From Candidatus Rokuibacteriota bacterium (GTDB taxonomy: Bacteria > Methylomirabilota > Methylomirabilia > Rokubacteriales > CSP1-6), in contig QHRW01000083.1 in NCBI GenBank assembly GCA_003220265.1, forward strand, positions 1-52,143: a stretch of 52,143 bases of DNA, read 5' to 3'. The translations under genes and the position numbers were made by a program. Within the stretch, counting starts at the first letter, position 1; every line of letters begins with the position of its first letter. Below are positions 23,750-32,406 of the stretch, piece by piece. The notes below the pieces were generated by a model. It made no database searches. It saw only the letters and a list, made by a program, of their open reading frames with translations, and was not told the origin of the DNA.

Positions 23750-24454
23750 TTACGCCGGCTCGCCCCCGGTGACGTGGGCCTGCCAGTAGTGATGCGTCTT
23801 GGCCACCACCGTGATGATGCTCTTCACCTCGTCCTTGAGCGTGTAGCCCGGGCCCGCGGGCAGCAGCAGGCGGTCCTCCTCCACGCGTGCGTCGACGTTT
23901 TCCAGGATGATCGCCGCGCACAGCCAGGCCGCCATCGTCGGTGAGTCGCACGTGACGGCGAGCCACCCCGACGCGGTCGGCTCCGCATAGAGACCGGTCG
24001 TCTCCCAGATGCCCCGCCGCATCTCGGCGAGCATCTCGGCGTCGTCGGCTGCCGGCGCGACGGCCGGCGCGCGCAGCGCGCTCTCCGGCCCGCGCTGCGG
24101 CGGCCCGCCGTAGAGCGCGAGCTCGCAGAACGTCGTCCACATGCTGCCCCAGTCCGGGCGGCCGTCCGCCGTCCACACGAAGGGCGCCGAGGACATCGGC
24201 GCGGCCGGATCGGGGCGCGGTGACGGCGCGTACTCACGGCGGCGCGCCTCGGCGTCGCGGCGCAGCGAGTCTTGTAGCGCGTCGAGGCGGCCGACGGGCA
24301 CCGCGGCCACGCTCACCGGCATGCCGGCCTGATCGGCGAGCCGCGCGGCCAGGTCCGCGCACACCTGCTGCACCTCGGGAGAGACGGCGGCGTCGACCAC
24401 CAGCAGGAGACGGCCGGCCATGCCGTCGCCGTTGACCTGGCGAGCATCCGTCAT
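23750..24454 (-). CDS. conserved-looking hypothetical protein
   Basis: A 234-residue soluble protein that I do not recognise. ATG 24454 overlaps the threonine aldolase stop by four bases. The N-terminal part (GRLLLVVDAAVSPEVQQVC, ADLAARLADQAGMP) could be a small alpha/beta domain. The C-terminal part is dense in aromatic and small residues (MWTTFCELALYGGPPQRG, AAWLCAAIILENV, DEVKSIITVVAKTHHYW), which suggests a folded, conserved domain. No signal peptide, membrane helix or catalytic motif is evident. Translational coupling with ltaE hints at a shared metabolic role. Confidence 0.7.
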   Translation of the reverse strand: MTDARQVNGDGMAGRLLLVVDAAVSPEVQQVCADLAARLADQAGMPVSVAAVPVGRLDALQDSLRRDAEARRREYAPSPRPDPAAPMSSAPFVWTADGRPDWGSMWTTFCELALYGGPPQRGPESALRAPAVAPAADDAEMLAEMRRGIWETTGLYAEPTASGWLAVTCDSPTMAAWLCAAIILENVDARVEEDRLLLPAGPGYTLKDEVKSIITVVAKTHHYWQAHVTGGEPA

Positions 24455-25494
24455 CGCAGCACCGCGCGCGCGGCCTCGAGCGCGCGCTCGATCTGCTCCG
24501 CGCTGACGTCGAGGTGCGTGACCGCGCGAATCGTGCGCGCGCCCATCGCCCCCATGCGCACGCCGCGCGCCAGCAGTTGCTCGACGACGGCCGGAGCGTC
24601 GAGCGGCCCGCCGACGTCGAAGAAGACGATGTTCGTCTCGACGGTGGCGGGATCGAGACGCACGCCGGGCAGCGCGGCCAGGCCCTCGGCCAGCCGCCGC
24701 GCGTTGGCGTGATCCTCGGCCAGCCGCTTGACGTGGTGACGGAGCGCGTACACGCCGCCGGCCGCGATGATGCCGGCCTGTCGCATGGCGCCGCCCATCT
24801 GCTGCTTGAGCCGCCACGCCTCGGCGATGAACTCGCGCGAGCCGGCCAGCGCGGCGCCCACGGGCGCGCCCAGGCCCTTCGTGAAGTCGATCCACGCGGA
24901 GTCGAACGGTGCCGCCCACTCGCGCGCGGCGACGCCGCTGGCCACGACCGCGTTCATGAGGCGCGCGCCGTCGAGGTGCGTGGACAGCCGGTGCCAGCGC
25001 GCGACGTCGGTGACCGCCCGCACGCGCGCGAGCGGCCAGATGGAGCCGCCGCCGAGGTTGCTCGTCTGCTCCACCCAGACCAGCCGGCTGCGCGGGTAGT
25101 GGCGGAAGTCGGGCCGGATGCCCTCTTCCAGTGTCGCCGCATCGTACTGGCCGCGGGCGCCGTCGAGCGGCCGGATGTTGACGCCGGCCAGCGCGCCCGG
25201 CCCGCCCGTCTCGAAGTGGATGGGATGCGCGGTGCGGTGCGCCAGCATTTCCTCGCCGGGGCGGCAGTGCACGCGCAGCGCGATCTCGTTGCACATCGTC
25301 CCCGAGGGCAGGAAGACGGCCGCCTCCTTGCCGAGGAGGTCGGCGACCATGTCCTGCAGCAGGTTGACGGTGGGGTCCTCATGCTTCTGCTCGTCGCCCA
25401 CCTCCGCCTCGCACATGAAGCGGCGCATGTCCTTGGTGGGACGGGTGACGGTGTCGCTGTAGAGGTCGACGTCGATCCTGGGGCTCTCGGCCAT
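24451..25494 (-). CDS. ltaE: low-specificity L-threonine aldolase
   Basis: A 347-residue PLP enzyme of fold type I. IDVDLYSDTVTRPTKDMRRFM opens the protein. LPSGTMCNEIAL, HLDGARLMNA and the PLP lysine in DFTKGLGAPVG are all present, and the C-terminal domain ends RTIRAVTHLDVS. It cleaves L-threonine or allo-threonine to glycine and acetaldehyde in the cytosol. Start MAESPRI at 25494 is chosen over longer frames because the family begins there. Divergent from the Uma2 gene. Confidence 0.9.
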   Translation of the reverse strand: MAESPRIDVDLYSDTVTRPTKDMRRFMCEAEVGDEQKHEDPTVNLLQDMVADLLGKEAAVFLPSGTMCNEIALRVHCRPGEEMLAHRTAHPIHFETGGPGALAGVNIRPLDGARGQYDAATLEEGIRPDFRHYPRSRLVWVEQTSNLGGGSIWPLARVRAVTDVARWHRLSTHLDGARLMNAVVASGVAAREWAAPFDSAWIDFTKGLGAPVGAALAGSREFIAEAWRLKQQMGGAMRQAGIIAAGGVYALRHHVKRLAEDHANARRLAEGLAALPGVRLDPATVETNIVFFDVGGPLDAPAVVEQLLARGVRMGAMGARTIRAVTHLDVSAEQIERALEAARAVLR

Positions 25495-25571
25495 GGTGCG
25501 CAGTGTATCCTTCCAGGGACTTTCCGGCCCGGATTCGGACGGGTTATATGCTCGTCGATGGGAGGTCGTCA

Positions 25572-26132
25572 ATGGCGCTCGAGGTGGCGGCGGAGAAGCG
25601 CCTGTTCAGCCGCGCCGAGTATCACCGGATGGGCGAGGTCGGCATCCTCGAGCCGACGGATCGCGTCGAGCTGATCCGCGGCGAGATCGTCAAGATGTCG
25701 CCCATCGGCAGGCACCACGTGGCGTTCGTCAACAACCTGACCCAGCTCCTCGTCACGCGCCTGGCCGGCCGGGCGATCGTCTCCGTCCAGAATCCCGTGG
25801 TGCTCTCGGACGATACCGAGCCAGAGCCGGATGTCGCGGTTCTCCGCCCGCGCTCGTACAAGCACGCCGAGCCCGCCGTGGAGGACGCCCTCTTGCTGAT
25901 CGAGGTCGCGGAGACGTCGCTACGCTACGACCGGGTAACCAAGCGTCCGCTTTACGCCGAGGCGGGGATGCCGGAATACTGGGTCGTCGACTGCGGCGCC
26001 GAGACGGTCGAGGTGCATCGCGCGCCGACGCGCATCGGCTACCGCGATCTCACCGTCGTCGCCGGGGCTGGCTCGTTGAGCCTGCTCGCCTTTCCCGACG
26101 TCTCGCTCGCCCTCGCGGAGATCTTTTCGTGA
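25572..26132 (+). CDS. Uma2-family (DUF820) PD-(D/E)xK nuclease-like protein
   Basis: A 186-residue Uma2 protein: RLFSRAEYHRMGEVGILEPTDRVELIRG, EPEPDVAVLRP, LLIEVAETSLRYDRVTKRPLYAEAG and EYWVVDCGAETVEVHR. The motif set is the same as in the paralogue at 21328 and the order is intact. GGAGG at 25561-25565 sits six bases before ATG 25572, which rules out the longer frame from 25503. It ends directly before the double-hairpin repeat copy B, which separates it from the convergent aldolase gene. Confidence 0.85.
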   Translation: MALEVAAEKRLFSRAEYHRMGEVGILEPTDRVELIRGEIVKMSPIGRHHVAFVNNLTQLLVTRLAGRAIVSVQNPVVLSDDTEPEPDVAVLRPRSYKHAEPAVEDALLLIEVAETSLRYDRVTKRPLYAEAGMPEYWVVDCGAETVEVHRAPTRIGYRDLTVVAGAGSLSLLAFPDVSLALAEIFS

Positions 26133-26133
26133 T

Positions 26134-26199
26134 GGGGGCCCCGACATGGCCCCCATACCCCCAACGTTCGGAGCGCCCCGGCGAAGCCGTGGCGCCCCT
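26134..26199. repeat. double-hairpin intergenic repeat, copy B
   Basis: Hairpin 1 pairs GGGGGCC (26134-26140) with GGCCCCC (26148-26154). Hairpin 2 pairs GGAGCGCC and CGGC with GCCG and GGCGCCCC (26171-26199), with one C/T and one A/C mismatch. A C-G pair of copy C is here a G-C pair. Lying between convergent gene ends, it could act as a bidirectional terminator. Confidence 0.82.
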
Positions 26200-26207
26200 C
26201 TATAACA

Positions 26208-27242
26208 CTACGCTTTGACGGTGCCCAGGCTGGTGCCGGCCGAGCGCAGATCCTCGCAGGCGTGCGCAACCCGCGCCGACATGCCGGCCTCGGCGGCCTT
26301 GCCCCAGTTGCGCGGGTCGTAGGCCTTCTTCTCCCCCACGCCGCCGTCCACCTTGAGGACGCCCGCGTAGTTCTTCATGACGTGGTCCACGATCGGCCGC
26401 GTGAAGTCGTACTGCGTGTCGGTGTCGATGTTCATCTTCACCACGCCGTAGTCGAGCGTCTCGCGGATCTCCTCGATCAGCGAGCCGCTGCCGCCGTGGA
26501 AGACGAGGTCGAAGGGCTTGGCCTTCCCGAGCTTCTTGCCCACCGTGTCCTGGATCTGCTTGAGGACCGGCGGCCGCAGCTTCACGTGGCCCGACTGGTA
26601 GACGCCGTGCACGTTGCCGAACGTGGCGGCCAGCAGGTAGCGTCCGTTCTCGCCGGTGCCCAGCGTCTGGGCGGTCAGCAGGGCGTCCTCCGGCGTCGAG
26701 TAGAGCTTCTCGTTGATCTCGCCCACCACGCCGTCCTCTTCGCCGCCGACCACGCCGATCTCGACCTCCAGCACGATCTTGGCCTTCTTGCACTCCGAGA
26801 GAAGCTCGCGCGCGATCTCCAGGTTTTCCTTCAGGCTCACCGCCGAGCCGTCCCACATGTGCGACTGGAACAGCGGGCCCTGGCCCCGCGCCACGCGCTC
26901 CTGACTGATCTTGACGAGCGGGCGGACGTACTTGTCGAGCTGGTTCTTCGGGCAGTGATCGGTGTGCAGCGCGATGTTGATGGGGTACCGCGCGGCCACC
27001 ACGTGGGCGTACTCGGCCAGCGCCGAGGCTCCCACGACCATGTCGGAGACCTTGGCGCCCGAGAGATAGGAGGCGCCGCCGGTGGAGACCTGGATGATGC
27101 CGTCGCTGCCCGCGTCGGCGAAGCCCTTGAGGGCGGCGTTCAGGGTCTGCGACGAGCTGACGTTGATGGCCGGGTAGGCGAAGGCGCCCGCCTTCGCCCG
27201 ATTGAGCATCTCGCCGTAGATCTCCGGGCTCGCGATAGGCAT
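26208..27242 (-). CDS. fbaA: class II fructose-bisphosphate aldolase
   Basis: A 344-residue zinc aldolase of the FbaA (class IIA) type. YPAINVSSSQTLNAALKGF opens the barrel. Zinc and catalytic residues are in ALHTDHCPKN, VEIGVVGGEEDG, TFGNVHGVY and FHGGSGS, and the substrate loop is in KMNIDTDTQYDF. It interconverts fructose-1,6-bisphosphate with dihydroxyacetone phosphate and glyceraldehyde-3-phosphate. ATG 27242 has GGGGGGATCAGC in front. Divergent from the alcohol dehydrogenase at 27337, with 94 bases between them. Confidence 0.93.
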   Translation of the reverse strand: MPIASPEIYGEMLNRAKAGAFAYPAINVSSSQTLNAALKGFADAGSDGIIQVSTGGASYLSGAKVSDMVVGASALAEYAHVVAARYPINIALHTDHCPKNQLDKYVRPLVKISQERVARGQGPLFQSHMWDGSAVSLKENLEIARELLSECKKAKIVLEVEIGVVGGEEDGVVGEINEKLYSTPEDALLTAQTLGTGENGRYLLAATFGNVHGVYQSGHVKLRPPVLKQIQDTVGKKLGKAKPFDLVFHGGSGSLIEEIRETLDYGVVKMNIDTDTQYDFTRPIVDHVMKNYAGVLKVDGGVGEKKAYDPRNWGKAAEAGMSARVAHACEDLRSAGTSLGTVKA

Positions 27243-27336
27243 ATGCTGATCCCCCCAGGCCTCTCCATATAGCACGTCTCGGCTCGCCCTCGGCCCGCTT
27301 GACTGCGGGCCCGGTCTGCCGCAGCCTCGGGGGCCC

Positions 27337-28365
27337 ATGGACCTGATGCGGGCGGCCGTGATGCGTGACCGCAAGCTGGTGGTGGCCGACGTCCCGATGC
27401 CGGAGCCCGGCCCGGGCGACGTGCTGGTGCGCACGCTCGCCTGCGGCATCTGCGGCTCCGACCTCCACGCGCTGAAGCACGCCGACAAGTTCGTCGAGAC
27501 CGCGCGGCGCGCCGGCAACCCGCGCGTGATGGACCTGGGACGCGACGTCGTCATGGGCCACGAGTTCTGCGCCGAGATCGTCGAGCACGGGCCGTCCACC
27601 ACGCGCGCGCTGCCGGTCGGCACACGCGTCTGCTCCCGGCCGACGCTGCTGCGCGAGTCGGGGCCGCAGTCCATTGGTTACTCCAACGACAACCCCGGCG
27701 GCTACGGCCAGTACATGCGCCTCAGCGAGGCGATCCTGCTGCCGGTGCCCAACGGCCTGGCGACCGATCAGGCAGCGCTCACCGAGCCGATGGCCGTCGG
27801 CGTCCACGCCGTGCAGAAGGCGCGCCTGGCCCAGGAGGACGCGCCGCTGGTGATCGGCTGCGGCCCCGTCGGCCTCGCGGTGATCGCCGCCCTCCGCCTG
27901 GCCAAGATGGAGCCCATCGTGGCCGCCGACTTCTCGGCGCGCCGCCGCGAGCTGGCCTCCACGCTGGGCGCCCACGTCGTGATCGATCCCGTCAAGACCA
28001 CCGTGTGGGAGCAGCGCCCCGCCGGCCGCCCGCCCGTCGTCTTCGAGTGCGTCGGCGTGCCCGGCGTGCTGGACCAGGTGATGGCCGCGGCCCCGCGCGG
28101 CACGCGCATCGTCGTGGTCGGCGTCTGCATGGAGCCCGACACGATCCATCCGCTGATCGGCATCGTGAAGGAGCTGAACCTCCAGTTCGTGCTCGGCTAC
28201 ACGCCCGAGGAGTTCGCGGCGACCCTGCGCCACATCGCCGAGGGCGAGATCCCGACCACGCCGCTGATCACCGGCCACGTCGGTGTGGGCGGCGTGGCCA
28301 GCGCATTCAAGGAGCTTGCCTCACCCGAGCGCCACGCGAAGATCCTGGTCCATCCAGCGCAATGA
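27337..28365 (+). CDS. zinc-type medium-chain alcohol dehydrogenase
   Basis: A 342-residue MDR enzyme. The catalytic zinc region is ACGICGSDLHALK and GHEFCAEIVEHG. The four-cysteine structural zinc lobe is absent: the usual position reads CSRPTLLRESGPQ. The nucleotide fold is LVIGCGPVGLAVIAALRLA with acidic ADFSARR, indicating NAD(H). The neighbours are 2-oxoacid/acetoin dehydrogenase components, so a 2,3-butanediol- or threonine-type substrate is plausible but not proven. Its stop is 10 bases before the E1-beta ATG. Confidence 0.85.
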   Translation: MDLMRAAVMRDRKLVVADVPMPEPGPGDVLVRTLACGICGSDLHALKHADKFVETARRAGNPRVMDLGRDVVMGHEFCAEIVEHGPSTTRALPVGTRVCSRPTLLRESGPQSIGYSNDNPGGYGQYMRLSEAILLPVPNGLATDQAALTEPMAVGVHAVQKARLAQEDAPLVIGCGPVGLAVIAALRLAKMEPIVAADFSARRRELASTLGAHVVIDPVKTTVWEQRPAGRPPVVFECVGVPGVLDQVMAAAPRGTRIVVVGVCMEPDTIHPLIGIVKELNLQFVLGYTPEEFAATLRHIAEGEIPTTPLITGHVGVGGVASAFKELASPERHAKILVHPAQ

Positions 28366-28374
28366 GGAGCCGTC

Positions 28375-29361
28375 ATGAGTGAGCGCGAGCTGACGTACGG
28401 CGAGGCGGTGCGGGAGGCGATCGCCGAGGAGATGCGGCGGGACCCGCGCGTGTTCCTCATCGGCGAGGACGTGGCGGAGGCCGGCCATCCGTTCAAGACG
28501 CTGGTGGGGCTGGTCAACGAGTTCGGCACCAAGCGCATCATCGACACGCCGATCTCCGAGCCGGGCTACGCGGGCATCGGCGTGGGCGCGGCCATGACCG
28601 GCATGCGGCCGATCGTGGACGTGATGTTCGGCGACTTCATCACGCTCACGATGGACCAGATGGTCAACCAGGCCGCCAAGGCGCACTACATGTCGGGCGG
28701 CAAGATCAAGGTGCCCATCGTGTTCCGCACCACGCTCGGGGCCACGCGCCGCTCGGCCGCCCAGCACTCGCAGTCGCTGCACGCCTGGGTGAGCCACGTC
28801 CCCGGTCTCAAGGTAGCGCTGCCGTCGGGACCCTACGAGGCGAAGGGCCTGATGAAGACGGCCATCCGCGACGACAGCCCCGTGGTGATCTTCGAAGACA
28901 AGATGATGTACCGCGTGAAGGGCCCGGTCCCCGAGGGCGACTACACGATCCCGTTCGGCGTGGCGGAGATCAAGCGTGCTGGCAAGGACATCACGATCGT
29001 GGCCACCAGCAGCATGGTGATCGTCGCGATGGCCGCGGCCAAGATGCTGGAGGACGTCGGGATCAGCGCGGAGGTCATCGACCCGCGCACCACGTGGCCG
29101 CTCGACAAGCAGGCGCTGATCGACTCCGCCAAGAAGACCTCGCGCGCGATCGTCGTGGACGAGGGCTACGAGCGCTACGGCGTGACGGCGGAGATCGCCG
29201 CGGTCATCGCCGACGGCGCGTTCTATCACCTCGACGCGCCCGTCAAGCGGATCGGCGCCATGGACGTGCCGGTGCCGTTCTCGCCGGTGCTGGAGGACCT
29301 CACGGTGCCGAACGAGAAGGCCGTGTTCGAGGCGGCCAGGGCGCTCTGCTCGAGGGCATGA
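28375..29361 (+). CDS. 2-oxoacid (pyruvate/acetoin) dehydrogenase E1 subunit beta
   Basis: A 328-residue thiamine-diphosphate enzyme subunit. LTYGEAVREAIAEEM, FLIGEDVAE, DTPISEPGYAGIGVGAAMTG, VDVMFGDFITLTMDQ, LPSGPYEAKGLMKTAIRD and VIDPRTTWPLD are diagnostic of the transketolase-like E1-beta family (PdhB/AcoB). It needs an E1-alpha partner to bind ThDP and decarboxylate the substrate, and none is in the window. AGGAG precedes the ATG. Its stop overlaps the next gene's ATG by four bases. Confidence 0.9.
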   Translation: MSERELTYGEAVREAIAEEMRRDPRVFLIGEDVAEAGHPFKTLVGLVNEFGTKRIIDTPISEPGYAGIGVGAAMTGMRPIVDVMFGDFITLTMDQMVNQAAKAHYMSGGKIKVPIVFRTTLGATRRSAAQHSQSLHAWVSHVPGLKVALPSGPYEAKGLMKTAIRDDSPVVIFEDKMMYRVKGPVPEGDYTIPFGVAEIKRAGKDITIVATSSMVIVAMAAAKMLEDVGISAEVIDPRTTWPLDKQALIDSAKKTSRAIVVDEGYERYGVTAEIAAVIADGAFYHLDAPVKRIGAMDVPVPFSPVLEDLTVPNEKAVFEAARALCSRA

Positions 29362-30047
29362 CGCCGATGGCGCTCGTGGTAAGCCTGTCCCTGCTGGCCG
29401 CCTCCCCGGGGGGGCTGGTCAGCGCGGCGGTCGGCGCCTACAACGGAAACCTGCACATGCACCGGGTCTTCGGCACGTGCGCCGCGTACTTCCCCACGCG
29501 CGCCGACGTGTTCTTCTTCGCCGACTACTTCTGGCAGGTGGACAATCTTCCGTACTCGCTCGTAGCGACCAGGGTCCTGCGTGACGCGCCGGAATCGACG
29601 AGACAGGCGGCCGCCGCGTCGCGCGAGAAGCAATCCCGCGAGTTCGACACAGCGTTTGCCAGGCTCGACGACGCGGGGCGCGCGCGGGCCTGCCAGTCCT
29701 TCGTCAGCGCCAAGGAGAGCTTCAAGACCATCGCGCCCGACGAGGCGAGCGTGCTGGCACCGCTGTTCGAGAGCAGCTCCGAGATGCGGATCGAGAAGCG
29801 CAACGCCGACTTCACGCTTGGTTGCATGAAGCGGCTCTACCAGATCGGCTCGCGCGTCTTCGGCAAGGCGAAGACCGTCTGCGACTGCCAGACGAAGGCG
29901 ATCACCGACCATGCGTCGGATGCCGAGCTCGATCAGTGGGTCGACGACCTCGCGCACAACCCTGGGAACGAAGTCGAGACGCTGAGCCGGCCCTGGATGC
30001 AACAGGCCATCCGGGCGCTGTCGGCCTGCATGGCCGAGAAGCCGTAG
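29358..30047 (+). CDS. secreted hypothetical protein between E1-beta and E2 genes
   Basis: A 229-residue protein with a signal peptide (MTPMALVVSLSLLAASPGGL). The mature part is helical and charged (SREKQSREFDTAFARLDDAGR, SAKESFKTIAPDEASV) and has cysteines spaced for disulfides, including TVCDCQTK near residue 178. I do not recognise the family. ATG 29358 overlaps the E1-beta stop; ATG 29367 is an alternative. A periplasmic protein inside a cytosolic dehydrogenase operon is unexpected and its link to the complex is not clear. Confidence 0.75.
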   Translation: MTPMALVVSLSLLAASPGGLVSAAVGAYNGNLHMHRVFGTCAAYFPTRADVFFFADYFWQVDNLPYSLVATRVLRDAPESTRQAAAASREKQSREFDTAFARLDDAGRARACQSFVSAKESFKTIAPDEASVLAPLFESSSEMRIEKRNADFTLGCMKRLYQIGSRVFGKAKTVCDCQTKAITDHASDAELDQWVDDLAHNPGNEVETLSRPWMQQAIRALSACMAEKP

Positions 30048-30061
30048 GGGCGGGCGCGCTC

Positions 30062-31366
30062 ATGCCGACCAACGTCATCATGCCCGCGCTGGAGCTGGCG
30101 CAGGAGACCGGCAAGGTCCTGCGCTGGCTCAAGAAGCCCGGCGACGCGGTCCGCAAAGGCGAGCCCATCGTCGAGATCGAGACCGACAAGGTGACGGTCG
30201 AGGTGGAGGCGCCCGCCGCGGGCGTGCTGCGCGAGGTGACGGCGCAGGAAGGCGACGTCGTGCCGGTCGGGCAGACGATCGCCCAGATCTTCTCGGCGAG
30301 CGAAGTCGGCGCCACGGTCACGGCGCCGGCCAGCGCGGCGTCGACCGGCGCCGTGCCGGCCACGCCCGTGGCGTCGGCGGTCAACGCGGCGACGCCGTCG
30401 AGCGTGAAGGCCTCGCCGCTGGCCCGCAAGCTCGCCGAGCAGCACGGCGTGGACATCGCGCGGATCAAGACGGCCAGCGGGCGCGTCGAGAAGGCCGACG
30501 TGCTCGCCTTCGTGGACAGCCAGAAGGGCGCCGTCGCAACAGCCGCGCGCCTGGCGCCGGCCTCGCCGAAGGCGCGCCGGCTGGCGGCGGAGCGCGGCGT
30601 CGATCTGCACGTGGTGCGCGGCTCGGGTCCGGGCGGCGCCGTCCTCGCGGGCGACGTCCCGGCGGAGCGCGCCGCCCCGGAGCGCGTGGCCTCGCCGGCA
30701 CTGGGCGTCGGCAATGTCTGGCGCATCATGGCCGAGCGCATGACGCAGAGCTGGACGACCGCGCCGCACTTCTACCTGGTGCGCGAGGTCAACGTCAGCC
30801 GCCTGGCCACCTGGCGCGAGCGCGTCGCCCAGCGAAGCGGCGCCCGCGTCACCTACACGGATCTGATGGTGCGAATCGTCGCCGCGGCCGTCGCGCAGCA
30901 TCCGCGCGTGAACGTCTCGTGGAAGGATCGCTCGATCGTCCAGCACGCCGACGTCAACATCGGCCTGGCCGTGGCCATCGAGGAGGGCCTCGTCGTTCCG
31001 GTCCTGCACCGCGCCGACACGCTGACGCTGGCCGAGATCGCCACCCGGCGCGAGGACCTCGTGAGCCGCGCCCAGGCCGGGAAGCTCCGGCCCGCCGACA
31101 TCCAGGGCGGCACGTTCACGATCAGCAACCTCGGCATGTATGGCGTGGACGCCTTCAACGCCATCGTCAATCCGCCGCAGGCCGCCATTCTGGCCGTCGG
31201 CCGCATCACCGACCGCGTGGTCGCCCTCAACGGCCAGCCCGCCGTGCAGCCGTCGATGGTCCTCACACTGTCTTGCGACCACCGCGCGCTCGACGGCGCC
31301 CGAGCTGCGCAGTTCCTGGGCGCGCTCGCCGAGCTGGTGGAGGAGCCGCTGGCGCTGCTCATGTGA
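30062..31366 (+). CDS. dihydrolipoamide acyltransferase E2 with two subunit-binding domains
   Basis: A 434-residue E2 component. The lipoyl domain (1-80) carries Lys43 in IETDKVTVEV. An Ala/Thr-rich linker is followed by two peripheral-subunit-binding-like modules: ASPLARKLAEQHGVDIARI (about 118-150) and ASPKARRLAAERGVDLHVV (about 168-200). The catalytic domain ends with the active-site SCDHRALDGARAAQF. It transfers an acyl group from lipoamide to CoA in a pyruvate, acetoin or branched-chain complex. One binding domain is usual in this class; two are less common. No E3 gene is nearby. Confidence 0.9.
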   Translation: MPTNVIMPALELAQETGKVLRWLKKPGDAVRKGEPIVEIETDKVTVEVEAPAAGVLREVTAQEGDVVPVGQTIAQIFSASEVGATVTAPASAASTGAVPATPVASAVNAATPSSVKASPLARKLAEQHGVDIARIKTASGRVEKADVLAFVDSQKGAVATAARLAPASPKARRLAAERGVDLHVVRGSGPGGAVLAGDVPAERAAPERVASPALGVGNVWRIMAERMTQSWTTAPHFYLVREVNVSRLATWRERVAQRSGARVTYTDLMVRIVAAAVAQHPRVNVSWKDRSIVQHADVNIGLAVAIEEGLVVPVLHRADTLTLAEIATRREDLVSRAQAGKLRPADIQGGTFTISNLGMYGVDAFNAIVNPPQAAILAVGRITDRVVALNGQPAVQPSMVLTLSCDHRALDGARAAQFLGALAELVEEPLALLM

Positions 31367-31382
31367 CGTCTCGGGAGGCTCC

Positions 31383-31829
31383 ATGACCACCTCGCTCTCG
31401 CTCGCCGTCGCGTTTCTCATCGGCGCCCTGATCACCGTGCAGGTCGGCGCCAACACCCGCCTCAAGGAAGCGTTCGGCGAGGCGTTGCCCGCGGTGATCG
31501 TCAGCTCCTCCCTCGGCGTCCTGATCCTGGCCGCGGTCGCCCTGATCGGGCGATCGTCGTGGCCGTCCGCGGCCACGCTGGCCGGGGTGCCGTGGTGGGG
31601 CTGGCTCGGCGGCGCGCTCGGCGCGGTCTATGCGGTTGCGACCGTGCTGCTGGCCCGGACGCTCGGCGCGGCGACGCTCACCGCGCTCGTCGTCACCGGG
31701 CAGCTCGTCTGCTCGGTGGCGCTCGATCACTTCGGCGCGGTCGGCTTCACCGAGCACGCCGTCAGCGTGGGGCGGGTCGCCGGCTGCCTGCTGCTGATCG
31801 GCGGGATCGTGCTGATCTGGCGCTTCTGA
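31383..31829 (+). CDS. DMT-superfamily transporter, YdcZ/DUF606 type
   Basis: A 148-residue membrane protein with five expected helices: LAVAFLIGALITVQVG, VIVSSSLGVLILAAVALI, WLGGALGAVYAVATVLLA, TLTALVVTGQLVCSVAL and VAGCLLLIGGIVLIW. N-terminal QVGANTRLKEAFG and GWLGGALGAVYA are typical of the short DUF606 transporters that act as dimers or pairs. GGGAGG lies four bases before the ATG. Substrate unknown. It closes the ADH-E1-E2 run. Confidence 0.85.
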   Translation: MTTSLSLAVAFLIGALITVQVGANTRLKEAFGEALPAVIVSSSLGVLILAAVALIGRSSWPSAATLAGVPWWGWLGGALGAVYAVATVLLARTLGAATLTALVVTGQLVCSVALDHFGAVGFTEHAVSVGRVAGCLLLIGGIVLIWRF

Positions 31830-31832
31830 GCG

Positions 31833-32312
31833 TCACCAGGCCCCGCCGCGCAGCAGACGGCGCACGAACTCGGTTACGGCGCCGTAGAGCAGGTGCAGGC
31901 CGAGCTCCTGAGCCTCCCCGGACAGCGGCTGGCGCGTCGGAGGCTCCGCGAGGCCCAGCGCGGGCACGGTGATCACGTGAGCGCCAAGCCAGAGAGCGGC
32001 GCCAAACGGCAGCCCGAAACCGGCGGCGGCGCGAGGGACGACCTCCGCCAGGCCGCCGTAGAGCGCTCCCATCACGCCGCCGAAGGCGTAGTGCACGAGC
32101 GTGCCCGCAAGCGGCTTCTTCTTTTCGGGCAACGATTGCCGTAGCACCGTGCGCATGATCGCGTCGGCCGTCTTGACGGTGGCGTCGTCACCGGCCTCGG
32201 CCAGTGGCTTCTTCTCGGCGAGCGCCTTGTGCGTGAGGCTCATCGCGCCCGCGGCGATGAGGCCGCCCACGAGACCGGCGAGCATGCCCGACCAGGGCGA
32301 GCGCGGGAGCAT
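31833..32312 (-). CDS. DUF1440/YagU-like inner-membrane protein
   Basis: A 159-residue membrane protein. Start MLPRSPWSG at 32312 has GAGGAG nine bases upstream; ATG 32321 lies three codons earlier with no room for a ribosome binding site. Hydrophobic segments occur at about 9-25 (GMLAGLVGGLIAAGAMSL), 75-95 (HYAFGGVMGALYGGLAEV) and 104-125. A charged stretch ALAEKKPLAEAG separates the first two. The GGVMGALYGGL repeat of glycines fits DUF1440. Function unknown. It reads divergently from the basic protein gene at 32407. Confidence 0.65.
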   Translation of the reverse strand: MLPRSPWSGMLAGLVGGLIAAGAMSLTHKALAEKKPLAEAGDDATVKTADAIMRTVLRQSLPEKKKPLAGTLVHYAFGGVMGALYGGLAEVVPRAAAGFGLPFGAALWLGAHVITVPALGLAEPPTRQPLSGEAQELGLHLLYGAVTEFVRRLLRGGAW

Positions 32313-32406
32313 CGGCGTCATCTCCTCGATGAGGACTGATACACGCGCAGGGCCATCGACCGGTGGCATCTGCCTTGCTCGGCACCGAAGGTTGGAGGAG
32401 CACGCC

